This document shows, piece after piece, positions 11,101 through 23,216 of a stretch of DNA of 64,000 bases. Origin of the DNA: Strongylocentrotus purpuratus (lineage: Eukaryota; Echinodermata; Echinoidea; Camarodonta; Strongylocentrotidae); the NCBI RefSeq assembly GCF_000002235.5, contig NW_022145594.1:16184501-16248500 (forward strand). The letters run 5' to 3'. Each line of letters starts with the position of its first letter. Within the stretch, counting starts at the first letter, position 1. A program made the position numbers and the translations under genes. The notes under the pieces were generated by a model. That model made no database searches and had not been told where the DNA came from. It was given only the letters and a program-made list of their open reading frames with translations.

Positions 11101-12501
11101 TAAGAGTTTATATATCTAACCAAATGAAAATTTGAGCCATCAAGGTTTTATCCATAACCAAATATTTCATTTCTATATAAAGGCCACCCCGATTGTGTTA
11201 ACATAACGAAACCAGAGGACCTACAAGATGGTATAAAAAACAATGCAAGCTGCAGAGCTGACAATGGATACCCTGCTCCGCTCATCCATTGGTACATCGG
11301 AACTAGAAATGTGACACATGATTCGTCTCTTAAGACTTCAATGAATGTAGATGATCGGTATGATGTTGAAAGCACCCTTACCCTCATACCAAAGAGGTTT
11401 GACCATGGGAAGCATCTTCTCTGTCAGGCTGTTTATCCCACAAGACCCTCCATGCGGTCAATGAATGATAGCATGGTCCTGAACATATCATGTGAGTATT
11501 AAGTTCTAAGTGAAAGAAATTGGTAAGGAAATTGTATTATCGCGTAGGATATTGGTCTGTGTACGTGTTCATCAACTATCCTCAAGTTTTTTTCAATTCT
11601 GTTTTTTTCCTTTTACTTCAACACACTTTTGTTTCTACGTTTTCCTATCTGACATCAGAATATATATGGATAACGATCAGTCAAAGTAACTGGCTATAAT
11701 GTCAATAACTCTCTTTTTTCCTGTAAACATTGGCAAGTGTAATTCAGTCCGCTGCTAATAACTTTGATTTAAGTCCAATTCACACCCTTATCTCTCGTTC
11801 TATTTTCAATATTTTTCTTCAATCTAGATTATCCAGTTGTGTTCGTTTCTTCCCGACGGCTTACATCAAATAAAGAACGTACTGGGTTCGTGTTGACATG
11901 TACCTCAGACGCCAATCCTCGTGCTTTTATCTTCCAATGGCTCTGTAACGGCATACAGTTTCATAATGGCACTCGTAACGAGACTTTCCCCGGAGGTAAA
12001 ATGCTGACTTCCAGTTTAGTGGCGATTCGAAACCATCTGTTCGGAGATCCATGTGACTACGAATGCATTGCTCTTTCAAGTTTTGGCTCCGGTAGGACAG
12101 TCTTTAACTCAAGTTTTTTTCGTAAGTAGAACTGTTCTTATTTTATTTATTCATTTTCATTGTATCTTTAGGCCCACTTGTGTCTTGCCGAGCTGATTCT
12201 CTATGTTCATTTAATTAAATGGTGCTCGCTTCCAAATAAATATCAAGAAAAACATTCAACTTATATCTATGAAACTAAAACCGTATTTTAATATCCTTAA
12301 TAATTCAATTCATTGACCAGAAGAAACCAGACCCTACCAACTTTGTATTAACACTTTACCACTCATTAACCTTAAAATGCAGTTATTCCCGATTCACCTT
12401 CTTTGGTTACCGTCGACCAACACCAAACGACATCTTCAACTCTCTTCGTTGTCTTGCAATCTGGATTTAATATCAGAATACGACACGATTTGCATTATTA
12501 A
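8146..12501 (+). CDS. B1: secreted Ig-superfamily protein, signal peptide + 5 Ig + half FN3
   Basis: Exons: 8146-8206, 8918-9271, 9695-10024, 10284-10625, 11183-11491, 11828-12121, 12383-12501. All junctions are phase 1 and the sum is an intact 602-codon frame. Exon 1 is a signal peptide only (LLFLSVIISKS). Ig1 has an extra Cys pair (CQEHLSC) and the motif DNYKC. The exon 4 start is set by comparing all B genes: the AG at 10282-10283 keeps the frame, giving V-x-P-S before LLLF. The later AG at 10295-10296 does not. Ig5 carries a second Cys pair (WLCNG and DPCDYEC). The terminal exon encodes FN3 strands A and B with the central Trp replaced, then stops. No transmembrane segment is seen. A2 begins only 273 bp after the stop. 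Confidence 0.75.
8644..8856. mobile_element. Fossil hAT-like MITE in B1 intron 1
   Basis: The right end is well kept (GACGCCACTG at 8847-8856) and is followed by TATTTGTT. The left end is eroded but is preceded by TATTTGAA. The better preserved copy in B4 intron 1 shows the terminal inverted repeats and the same flanking duplication. Confidence 0.5.
10691..11176. repeat. 243-bp tandem duplication in B1 intron 4
   Basis: Copies at 10691-10933 and 10934-11176 are nearly identical and differ at only a few bases. The second copy runs up to the exon 5 acceptor at 11181-11182. The other B genes have one copy of this intron segment, so the duplication is recent and private to B1. Confidence 0.88.
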
Positions 12502-12524
12502 GGTTCAAAGTTTTCAAAACCCCC

Positions 12525-12774
12525 TTTTCATTTAAAATGGACCATTCCACTTATGTCCTTCAGATAGATGAATTGTTTTCACTTTCGTAGCGCAAGAGAG
12601 AAGTGAATAATCATACCAGCCACTTGTCTATGTGTCTACTCACTCAGTCATTGCTAACCGTTAGTGCACAACGTTCATTTTTTAATTCTCCAGATATTCT
12701 GTTAGGTTGCTAGATCGTTCATGCAACGCACCTCAAATGTTGAAATATCCAAAGAAATGAGACATAACAGCAAT
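12525..12774 (+). promoter_or_regulatory. A2 leader with 5'-UTR splice acceptor
   Basis: This is the counterpart of the A1 leader. It contains TAGCGCAAGAGAG at 12588-12600 and a pyrimidine-rich tract ending in CAG at 12691-12693, 82 bp before the chosen start. The donor-like GTAAGT seen before A1 and A4 is deleted here, together with about 70 bp of the B tail. Confidence 0.45.
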
Positions 12775-13870
12775 ATGGACGAATATTTTTATATATTTCT
12801 CTACCTCACCTTCATCGTTTCTAACACAAATGAGATTAGCGTGTCTACTAGTATTCATAATTTAGATATTCTCCCAGTCGTTGGTGAGAATATAACACTT
12901 GCCTGCATCGTCACCACTCCATTGACATATCGCCAACTGTCTTGGATTGACTGGAATAACAAAATCCTAGCTACTTGTCAAGGAATGGGATGCAGAAACG
13001 AGCGAAATGTCACAGATATGTTTAAGTACAGTGTGAGGGCAGATTCTTCCAGTGGAAATCTAACTGTTAGGAATTTAACAGTGGATGACAGCGGAAGATA
13101 TCGGTGCCTAATTTTCACATCTTCTGATTCATTTACAAGTGGAAATGAACTGACGGTACTGTTATCAAGTAATGTATTCTAAGATTATTCTAGATGGCTT
13201 AATCTAGTCATGATGTATGCAAAATTGCAATATATATGATTTATTACTATTTCAAAATCAATAAAACATCCGATTTAAAAAAAATAGTAATGTCAGGTGT
13301 AGCATCATCAATAATTTGTACTTTAATTGAGTTTTATCCTTGGCTGAAAATAATACAAACCATGGTATTTTACAAATAGTATTGATTTTGTGATATTTTT
13401 TGTTTGTTTATACACAAATTTGTCTTAGAATTTGGTAAACGAAACATATATGCTAGTGTCAATTATTTATAAATATCTACGTTTTGCTTCATTTCCAGCC
13501 ACACCTAGCTTCCTATCCATCACCGATGATAAGTCTGAGGATGGATACAAGAATGGATCATCCGTGAGCATCATATCTGGGCGAACCCACAACCTAACAT
13601 GTTCAGTCCGAGACGCTAAACCACCTGCAAAACTGAAGTGGCTGATTCCTGAAGAAGTGCAGGCTCGCCTGGAAGATCAGTATAACGCTGTATATGGTGA
13701 CGCATACACCTCTCGGAGAGTTGTTTCTGTAACACCGTGCAGGGACGATGATGGAAAGATTTTTCGGTGTCTGGCCTCGCATCGGGAGCTTTATAATGAA
13801 CTTCAAATGTTCATCCACTTAGATGTTCAAGGTGATTATTTAACAAATGATACCATCCCATGGTTTATCG

Positions 13871-13903
<33 letters not shown>

Positions 13904-16682
13904 CTGCCCAACTGAATATGTTTCTAAATTTAAGGATTGTCTAAAATTGATTAAACATTCAGCATCTTCCAAAACACCTTTTACTCTTCTGTATTTCTAC
14001 ATTCTGGTACGGAATCATAACATCGTCACGTCATGATGCTTTTACCACTTAAATATTATTGGCATATTGTTAGCAATAGTTCACCTCTGTATCGCTCCTT
14101 TCAGTACATGACTTCGTACGCACATTGAGGTTTCTTACTCTCCCCACTCAGTACCGCCAAGTGACCTCCGGCTTACCGCCTACGTGTCCATAGCCACCAG
14201 TCCAACAGAGACAAACAGTGTCATAGTCTTTGAACACTCGGCAACATCATTCACCTGCAAGAGTGTAGGATCTCGCCCTTCAGCTGTTATATCATGGATT
14301 ATTGGTTCGGACGACGACCTAGGAAGCATGACATATACATCCACCAACAATCTGGCCGACCCAGGTTTACGTGACACAACATCTAATCTACAGTTAATTC
14401 CAAAGAGGAGGCATCACAATCAATTTCTCAGATGTGTGGCCGATATTGGTATGAACCAACTTCAAACAGAAGTGCGGGTTATCGTCCATGGTGAGTATTC
14501 GTAAGTGGTATTAACAATCCTCTCTAATTTACATAAAAGAAAACCAAATGCAGTCTGTGACATACTGCGACACACTTGGACATTGGTTTATATCACATGT
14601 GCAACTTAACATTTTGAATATAGGGGCGACTCATAACATACTTTGACTTTTCTGCAGCAAGTTAATTTTAATGAAGTGAACATTGTGGAAAGCCTTTAGT
14701 AACAAACTTTGGTGACAGCTCAAGCAAATTCTTAAGATATCAAACGATTTTTATTTCTTGTCAAAAACTTGAGTTACATAGGTACTTGCTTTATATATCT
14801 TCGTCAGGTTTTAGTTATTGTAAAGCTGTATATGTGATAAGTTACTTGGACTTATAATCTAAAATATGGCATATGAAATATATCTTGACTTCCAAGGACC
14901 ACCCGATCCTCCTTACCTTGTTGGAACAAAAACATTGCAGGAAGGAGTGTCATCAAATGTGACTTGCACGTCGGACAACGGCTATCCAGCATCTACTTTT
15001 CAATGGTACCTTGGATCAAAGAACGTCACCAAAGAGTCTAATATACAGTCTTCGAGGAATCGAATTCATCGAGTGGATGCTACAAGTGTTTTTTATTTCA
15101 CTCCCACGGTAGACGATCATGGAAAACTCCTTGTCTGTCAAGTTTTTCAAGCAAACGCTGCATCCATGAAATCTTTGAATGTCAGTGAGGTTCTGCATGT
15201 TCTATGTAAGTCTGATTTATGTTAGCCTTACCCATTCATCGTGTAGATCTTACCACGAGACATGTATATAACGTTTCCTCACCGCTAACAAATTATTACC
15301 ATTTGCGTTACTTGGTAAGCTGACAATATCCATTGTCCATGTTTATATTGAACAGACGATGGTACGTTATTTGTTTCACCAAACAATCAGCTGGTTTATT
15401 CGTACAAATAACTGTTTGTGATGCAGTAACATTTCTGAACCCTCTAAATCTTTATTGAAACATCAAGATTGGTAAAGATTAATATTGAAGGATAACATAG
15501 ACCTGCAGAAAGACCGTTCTATTTCAGTCTCATGGTTCTTATATGTTAGCTTGACAACAAATAATTTTTTCCTGAGCCTCGCTTGATTGTAACCTGAACG
15601 TATGTTCTTCTTCCTAAATACATACATGTAGATTCTCCTGTCATTGTGGATTACTCTGTTCGTCGGGTTTCCAGTGGTCAAAAGAGCGTTGATGCCATTC
15701 TCACATGCACATCAGATAGCAGACCCCTGGCCTCAATAACCTGGTTTTCTAATGGCGCGGAGATCAACAACAGCAACCGCCATCAGATTCACCACAGTCT
15801 TCTTCAAGAAGATACCTTGAGGTCGAGTAATTTGGATATTTCTAATATTTCGGCAGAAGACGATGGCAACTATACGTGTTCGGCTGAGACAAGGCTTGGG
15901 AACGACAGCGCAACTATAACCTTGTCATATTCTGGTAAATCTCTTACTATCAGACCGATGCGCATTTATGTATTATATGATCATGTCATATTGTTGAGAT
16001 GACACATTGCCTGGTCCAGTGCTGTGCTATTGATAATCCCAGATGACAAATAAGAACAGAATCATACTGTTATGATTATAATTATAACCCAGGTTATGAG
16101 ATGATAACCCAGTAACTATTGGGCAATGTGAAACTTGTCTTTAGTGCGGTAGATTACTGTGTCGACTTTTAGAAACAGTTGATGGTTGAAGGGTTGATTA
16201 CATGTCCGACAATGTTCTGGTGAAAATTTATTTGAGTATTACTTTGCCGATGGTACCCTGTGAAGGTACTGCCTGTAAGTTTGGTTAATCTTAAGTGAAG
16301 GGTTATGATTAGGGTTAAGTTTAGGTATAGGGTTTGACCTAGGTTTAAAATTTAGAGTTCTGTTGGTATACGAAGTGATCGCGTTGTCGCCAGAACATTT
16401 GACGTACAGCCGTCAGCCCGTCACTACAACAATACAATATGATATTATATTCAAATTAATTATATTGGTTTGATAGTTGTTGATTTGGGGGAACTTCATA
16501 TATAGAAGAGTTCTTCCTTAGAACATGTAATGTGTACCGTATTTAAACAAAATCTTCCAGGGAGTCCGGATCCACCGTATTGGTTCATCGTCGATCTAAA
16601 CCAGACGACATCATCTACTCTCTTCGTAGCTTGGCAACCTAGAATCTGTTTGTTTTCTGCAATATTTCCCTTTACATTATAA
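12775..16682 (+). CDS. A2: secreted Ig-superfamily protein, 5 Ig + half FN3 (beta subtype)
   Basis: Exons: 12775-13168, 13499-13831, 14152-14490, 14897-15205, 15632-15934, 16561-16682, together 599 codons plus TAA. I chose the ATG at 12775 because it aligns with the other A starts. An in-frame ATG at 12721 would add 18 residues before the hydrophobic leader. Exon 1 is 394 bp, as in A5, against 400 bp in A1, A3 and A4, and shares with A5 the ATCQ..GC cysteine motif. Ig2 carries an unusual extra Cys (TPCRDD). The final exon encodes FN3 strands A and B (TTSSTLFVAWQP), then diverges from A1 and A5 and ends. Its exon 1 donor is A|GTAATG, weaker than its sisters. Likely a functional secreted glycoprotein; function unknown. 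Confidence 0.76.
13872..13901. repeat. (GT)n microsatellite in A2 intron 2
   Basis: An uninterrupted GT run begins about 40 bp after the exon 2 donor. A shorter TGTGTGTG motif occurs at the same place in A1 and A4. Confidence 0.9.
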
Positions 16683-16977
16683 TACGAGGGTTTCGGTATT
16701 GATCCTGATTTTACACGTTTCCTTGAGATTTGCTAAATATCTCACATGTTTTTCATGAAAGACGTTATAGTTGTAACCAACGAATTTTATTCGTGTATTG
16801 TAATGTATTGTATGTATGTGTTATGTTTTTGTATGAAGCAATGAAAATAAGTTGACGATTTCTACATTTGTAATGCTTCCCCTTTGTTGGTACTGTAAAT
16901 CTATACATGTTTATGGTTAGGCCTAAGTACTATATAGACCGTGTGTTACATGCCTAATACAGGACTTGAGTGTACTG

Positions 16978-17515
16978 AATTCAATTCAATTTTATTTTAT
17001 TCAAGTCCATTTAAAAAAAGTTCATTGAAAAACAGTGTACATTGACAACATATTTACATGTAGGATTCACAGTATACATTGAACTTTAAACATACAATTA
17101 AAAAGAGAAGTAAAGACAAGAGTAAGAAATCAAGGAAATAGATAATGAACATGAAATGGAAATTGCCAAAGAACCAAATAAAGGTTCTGTCGAGGCAATT
17201 CCCAGCTTATTAAAATACCGAAATTTGTACTGATAAAGAATTAGAAAAGCATAGTGACATTACGGCAAAAGAGTTTAAAAGTTATGGAAGTTTAAAAGTT
17301 AGGATGGATTAATTATTTTGTAGAGTTTGTGAATAAAAAAAACCTTAAGTTTTGATTTAAGAGAATGAAGAAACGAAATTGATTTAATATAATGGGGAAG
17401 AGAGTTCCATGTTAACGGTCCTTTTGATTTGAAAGAAAGAGATGATGCTGTATTTTTAGATTTGTCTACATAGTAATTTTCCGGATTTCTGGTATTATAA
17501 TTATGCATATCTGTT
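16978..17515 (-). mobile_element. 3' fragment of a non-LTR retrotransposon (LINE)
   Basis: On the minus strand, 17299-17508 encodes 69 residues with the pattern seen at the C-terminus of many non-LTR reverse transcriptase proteins: HNYNTRN, then KGPLTWNSLPHYIK, then SLKSKLKVFF and a stop. Downstream on that strand the DNA ends in an AT-rich tail of the type AATAAAATTGAATTGAATT (16980-17000). Only the last part of the element is present. It has no matching copy in the other A-to-B spacers, so it inserted after the array formed. Confidence 0.7.
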
Positions 17516-18735
17516 TAACATTTAATAATAGAGACAAGATTATATGGCATTGTGTTATGCTTATGTTTAAATACCATGGGCCTTGTTTAGTTTTTTTTTA
17601 AAGGGTTTACGTTACCCTATATGACATTTGTTACGATCTTTAGTGTTTAATGACAACTTAACATTGTCGCTGTAAATATGTATGAGAATTACAAAACAGA
17701 AATATGATTACTTATCGAGGAAAAACGTAAATAAATCTCGTTACTTCTATATCGTTAAAGAACGATATACATATATTTTTGTATATTTATATCTAATCTT
17801 TTTGAAGTAACAATTGAAAAAAAGTTTCATGCCGATACATTGAAAGATAAATGAATACGGCTCAACTTAAACCAAATAGCAAACTCTGTCGTTTGGATGC
17901 GGACAGGGTGATTCACTCATTAATATATTGTACTTTATTTATTTATGTATGTATACATGGCATAATACAAAACGTGGTTAGCTGTCATTGGCTTGATTGT
18001 TTAAATATTTATAACAAATACATTTTGAAAGTACACAGAAGGCAAAAATGAAAATAACGTACCAAATGATAATAAGCCTGCAAAGACCACTGTGGTTTAA
18101 ATATTTTAAAAACAAATATAACAAACAATATAAGTAGACAAAAACATATTTCATAATTCCATGGAGAAAAGTAATTGCATTTATAATCGATAAATTAGTT
18201 GCATCATTCCTATCATTCTTTCCACCCTCTTCTTCCCTTGCTCCCCCCCCCCCCCCCCCCTCTTTCTCTCCCCTCCCCGTCTAGCACGTGGGATGTTTGT
18301 ATTTATTTCAATCATTTAATAACGAATAGTTCAAATTTAAATTATTTTGAATGAGGTGAACATGGAATATAATTACAATTAATAATAATGATTGATTGTA
18401 GAATATAAAAACATATTGCAAAGTTGTAATCCTTAAAGTGGTCAGTAAACAATCTCATTTTATGCAGGGCTTGGATGGAGTGAAAAAAAATGTATATATT
18501 GTGTTATTATCTAAGACTGTACAGTTTGTATATTAATGTAATGAACAATAAGTTAGTTAGAAAATATGGCGAAATCAACGCATTAAACCGAGGATAATTG
18601 AATATTGCTGGGAGAGTTTATCCAAGTGTATTTCATGACAAATTTATAATATTATTGGTCAAATTAATAGCTGACTAACTAAAACAGTAGGTGGAATAAT
18701 TGTATACTTATAACAATCAATGTTCCCCCACTTAA

Positions 18736-21509
18736 CTCTTTATGCGCCACTTAAAAAACCCCCCTGTGCCACATTCTTTTAGGGTCACACATTTCGAGGG
18801 AATCTTTATTGACTCTGCTGAATCAAGAGGCTATAACTCTTCACTGGATGATCATGATGAAAAATATTGTGCAGCAAAGTTGTAGACCGGAAAACGTGCT
18901 TTTCGATGAACCGTCATTTGTTATATTTTGAATTATCATTTTTATAATAATCATAATTATATAATGTTTAATTTTTCTTATTTACGGCAGTTTTTTATCC
19001 CTCTAGAATTTCTTATTTAGCAATGATAAGACATCTTCAAATCGAATCTATTAGAAAGGTGGACTTCTTACCTTTCTTTACATACCTTGCTCAAGTATTC
19101 TAACAATTCAGAAGGTTAGTATTTAGGTTGTTGAAGAAAAGAAGTTCAATAGGGAGAGACTTGAAAGTACCCCGCTCAGCCACCCTTGACAATGGGCTAA
19201 TCTGCCCATTGAAATCCCTATTACCCCAGGTTATTGTCAATGTCCGGTTTAGCGGGGCATGAAAAGGGACGTCGTGGGGATGTTTTTCTTTGTTGTGCCA
19301 TGATAAGTCAATAAGAAATAAGAGAATGTTATTGATTTTGCCCACTGGTATGAGCATGTAACAATGGTATAGGCATAATATATTATATGTGATATACATG
19401 ACATAATCAGCATCTTATTGAAATGTCTCATTATGAATGTTCACCGCATCTGTTCTCTCACCTTCTTTACCCCTCAATAAAATTGATTTCAAGTACATTT
19501 ATCACAGCCATAGATATACAAAGAAAGAATGAATCAATCTTAAAATATAAACTATATTGCATTGTTTTCCATTTACTTTATTGTGAGAGAGCTTATTATC
19601 AGAAATGATTGACGAGTGGAGTATGCAATGAATAAAATATGGAGAACGGACGTGAGAGACATTATGAGAGAGAAATAGTGATATGAAATGAAAGGACTTT
19701 ACTGTGAATAAAGATTATAAGAGAAAGAGATAAAGATGACGGCAAGACAGGATACATATTGATACGAAAATAACAATAATAATGAGATAGAGATGACGGA
19801 AAGAAAGAGAGTAAACACTGATAGCATAAGAATGAATAAAGATAATAAGAGAAAGATATAGAGATGACGGCAAGACATAGGGTACATATAGATAGGAAAA
19901 TGATAATAATAATAAGATAGAGATGACGGAAAGAAAGAGAGTAAACACTGATAGCATAAGAATGAATAAAGATAATAAGAGAAAGATATAGAGATGACGG
20001 CAAGACATAGGGTACATATAGATAGGAAAATGATAATAATAAAAAGATAGAGATGACGGAAAGAAAGAGAGTAAACACTGATAGCACAAGAATGAATAAA
20101 GATAATAAGAGAAATATATAGAGATGACGGCAAGACATAGGATACATATTGATAGGAAAATAATAATAATAATAAGATAGAGATGACGGCAAGAAAGAGA
20201 GTAAACACTGATAGCATAAGAATGAATAAAGATAATAAGAGAAAGATATACAGATGACGGCAAGACATAGGGTACATATAGATAGGAAAATGATAATAAT
20301 AATAAGATAGAGATGACGGCAAGAAAGAGAGTAAACACTGATAGCATAAGAATGAATAAAGATAATAAGAGAAAGATATAGAGATGACGGCAAGACATAG
20401 GGTACATAATTATAGATAGGAAAATGATAATAATAATAAGATAGAGATGACGGAAAGAAAGAGAGTAAACACTGATAGCATAAGAATGAATAAAGATAAT
20501 AAGAGAAAGATATAGAGATGACGGCAAGACATAGGGTACATATAGATAGGAAAATGATAATAATAATGAGATAGAGATGACGGCAAGAAAGAGAGTATTA
20601 CACTCATAGCATAATAATGAATAAAGATAATAAGAAAAAGATATACAGATGACGGCAAGACATAGGGTACATATAGATAGGAAAATGATAATAATAATAA
20701 GATAGAGATGACGGAAAGAAAGAGAGTAAACACTGATAGCATAAGAATGAATAAAGATAATAAAAGAAAGATATAAAGATGACGGCAAGACAGGATACAT
20801 CTTTCTTTCATTAGTTTTATTCATTCTTATTCTATCACTGTCTACTCTCTTTCTTGCTGTCATCTCTAGCTCTTTCATTAATTTTTATTCATTCTTATTC
20901 TATCAGTCTACTCTCTTTCTTGCTGTCATCTCTATCTCTTTCTTTCATTATTTTTATTCATTCTTATTCTATCACTGTCTACTCTCTTTCTTGCTGTCAT
21001 CTCTATCTCCTTCTTTCATTTTTTTTATTCATTCTTATTCTATCAGTCTACTCTCTTTCTTGCTGTCATCTCTAGCTCTTTCATTAATTTTTATTCATTC
21101 TTATTCTATCAGTCTACTCTCAGGGAACACTTTTATCACTAGAGTCTTCGTCACTGCTCGATTCGTCGGAATCAGAGTCCATGCTCCATGCTTCCATAGT
21201 AACAAGATCTCGAGCCTCCTCTACACTAAACACACGTTGACGTTTTCCAGCAGGTGCCATCGTAACATCAGTAAAAAAAATCCAAAGAAAACCGCTAAAT
21301 ACACGGTAATTTCGAATGTAACACTATGAAGAAAAACAGTTTACCGGAAAGTGTGCGATGTATACAATGTAAACAATAGTAAACGCAACGCGTGGCTACA
21401 CACTGCGAGCGGTATTATGAATGTCTAATTGACTCGTATACATCTGTGCAAAAATGCGAAGTTGGCACGCCTACGTCCGTGCAAATCGGCGAACAAAGCA
21501 AACAAAGAG
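18736..21509 (-). mobile_element. piggyBac-like transposon, transposase mostly lost
   Basis: TTAA target sites flank it (18732-18735 and 21510-21513). The ends are short inverted repeats: CTCTTTATGCGCC on the left, and CTCTTTGTTTGCT read inward from the right. Just inside the right end, on the minus strand, 21120-21260 encodes 46 residues. These begin MAPAGKRQRVFSVEEARDLV and run into a Ser/Asp/Glu-rich stretch, which resembles piggyBac transposase N-termini. The frame then stops and runs into the minisatellite, so the catalytic domain is absent. The boundaries rest on the TTAA plus terminal match. Confidence 0.65.
19690..21120. repeat. Minisatellite, about 130-bp period, with an inverted arm
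   Basis: About eight copies of a roughly 130-bp unit start near 19735, 19861, 19991, 20121, 20252, 20382, 20516 and 20650. They are built from GATGACGGCAAGA, ATAGATAGGAAAATGATAAT and GAATGAATAAAGATAA. From about 20805 to 21120 a shorter unit is repeated in reverse-complement orientation (TTATTCATTCTTATTCTATC, CTTGCTGTCATCTCTA). This could form a large hairpin. The 130-bp period is one more than a multiple of three, which keeps several minus-strand frames open by chance. Confidence 0.85.
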
Positions 21510-22899
21510 TTAAAGGAATTATGGGAATTGTCCCCATTTTACTCTAAATTTGCGTTCTCGCTCCGATTGAGGTAGAGAAGAGCATTTTTTTTTATTCGCG
21601 CTCCAATTTTTGTGCAATTTTTTTTTTTGGAATAGGTTTAAACCTTTCGCAGTGATCGGAAATGTAAAAATGACCGCAAGCGGAAGAAGCCACAGGCGAA
21701 AACTTTGATAAAAGTCCTTCGACCCAATCCTTCGACCAAACTTAATGCCAGTGTATGCAGTTTTTCATTTAGGGTTGGGCAGTCCAAATGCTTGTATTAT
21801 TGTTTTTTATTGGAACTGTTATTAATTTATTTTGGTTGCCTCTTCAGTAAACAGACTTCTATCACTGAGTGCCCTTCACAATATAAACAATGTTTTAAAA
21901 TATTTACAGACTTAATAAATACAAATTGAACACATAAATAACAATATTACAAAATATTACAAAATAAAATAAAATAATAAGAAATAGTATGAATTCAATA
22001 TTGCAAAGGGTAGCTTAACATATGAAATGATTAAAACATCAAATTGATACATTATTCAATTGTCCAAATGTTGATTACTGCCGTTGAGAGGAAAATGAAG
22101 TAATAAATATTATAATGCATATTGAGGGAGAGTAAAGAGGGAGTGGGAGAGATAGAGAGAGAGGGGAGGACAATTGACTACGAGGTTATTACAGGAGATA
22201 TGACTCCGCTAAAGTGGATGTCGTAGGAGAGTGTACAAGTAGGGTACAACAGAAACGAAGATGGGAGAGGGGTAGAAAAAGGGAGAAGAAGAGATGGAAA
22301 ATGGAAGTGAAAGAATGAAAAGGGGGGACAGACAAAAAGAGAGATCATTTATATATGTATATACATATATAGTAATTCTATACACGGTAATGTCTCCGGA
22401 TAGCATAAAACAGTTATACAAAAGTTGATTTAAAATATTTGAGTAATGGAGCTAGTCTCTGTTTGACCTTTAATATATTTGGTATTGTTTCGACCCTGAG
22501 TACTAAAAAGTTCGGTTACCGCTCTTTTACAATAACACCGGTTTCTTCAAAGGAGGCAGTGTTTTTTTGGATCGTGTAAGTATTGGGGTTTCTGAGTCCA
22601 TTTTGAGTGTAGGTCTTTCCATTGGAAGGCCTGTCATAAATCGGGTAAGTGGGTTCTTGGATGCGCTCTCATGATCATTATATCGAGGAGTCCATCTGTA
22701 CAGTTTGACCACTCAACTTCACAATACTTAAGCAATTGAATTATGAGGGAGGTATATAGAAACCTAGACAAAAATTGTGGAATCCATTGCTTTGCAGATC
22801 TTCTAAGAAAATTATTGTGTGACTGATTACGATTAGATTGTATATCATATGCACCAGATCGAATTACTACAACTACATCAAAATCCTGAGAGAAATTTT

Positions 22900-23216
22900 T
22901 GCAGTGTATTTTATTTTGATTTTTCAATTGAAAGTGATTTTTTCACAATGTCTAAAGAGAAAGAGCGCCCTTCTTGTTTAAACATATACAGCGTACATAC
23001 TGCTGTTTGTGAAACTGAGTCAGTGTCAGATGGACCAAATTGACATTTGTTTCGCTTCTAACGCTATAAATCACCAACGATTCTCCCAAAGTATGGTATA
23101 TTAGTTAAAAAGCATTCACTTTTGTTGTACTGTCTGCTTGCGTTCATGATCATCGATAGAGTGTGTTATAAGCTCGTCAAATAGAATTTCGAATGGCAAT
23201 ATTCGATTGCTGAATA
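22900..23216 (+). promoter_or_regulatory. B2 promoter block with TATA box
   Basis: This block aligns with the B1 promoter block. GAAAGAGCGCCC lies near 22960, the TATAAAT box at 23065-23071, and TAAGCTCGTC near 23169. A short deletion relative to B1 removes DNA between the first motif and the box. Confidence 0.5.

Larger units (their letters stand above)
16683..22900. other. A2-B2 spacer, longest in the array
   Basis: This 6.5-kb spacer holds the LINE fragment, a shared spacer block (17825-17940), a poly-C run (18242-18260), the piggyBac-like element with its minisatellite (18736-21509), a second shared block (21530-21790) and GA-rich DNA (22130-22340). The open frames I examined look like repeat artefacts or transposon remnants. 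No host gene is supported. Confidence 0.6.

Noticed and set aside
16295..16345. TTAGGG-like words after Ig5 of A genes as interstitial telomere DNA
   Set aside because: They are scattered and degenerate (GGGTTAGG, AGGGTTAAG), not tandem, and are inherited with the intron in several A genes.
17299..17508. A small host gene on the minus strand
   Set aside because: The residue pattern is that of a LINE reverse transcriptase C-terminus followed by an AT-rich tail, so it is a transposon fragment.
19690..20800. CRISPR-like array
   Set aside because: Repeat and spacer are not distinguishable and the whole 130-bp unit is repeated. The context is eukaryotic.
19662..20878. Long minus-strand open frames of 207-387 codons
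   Set aside because: They lie wholly in the 130-bp minisatellite. The period shifts the frame each unit, so all three frames are the same Leu/Ser/Tyr-rich text. There is no start context, domain or conservation.
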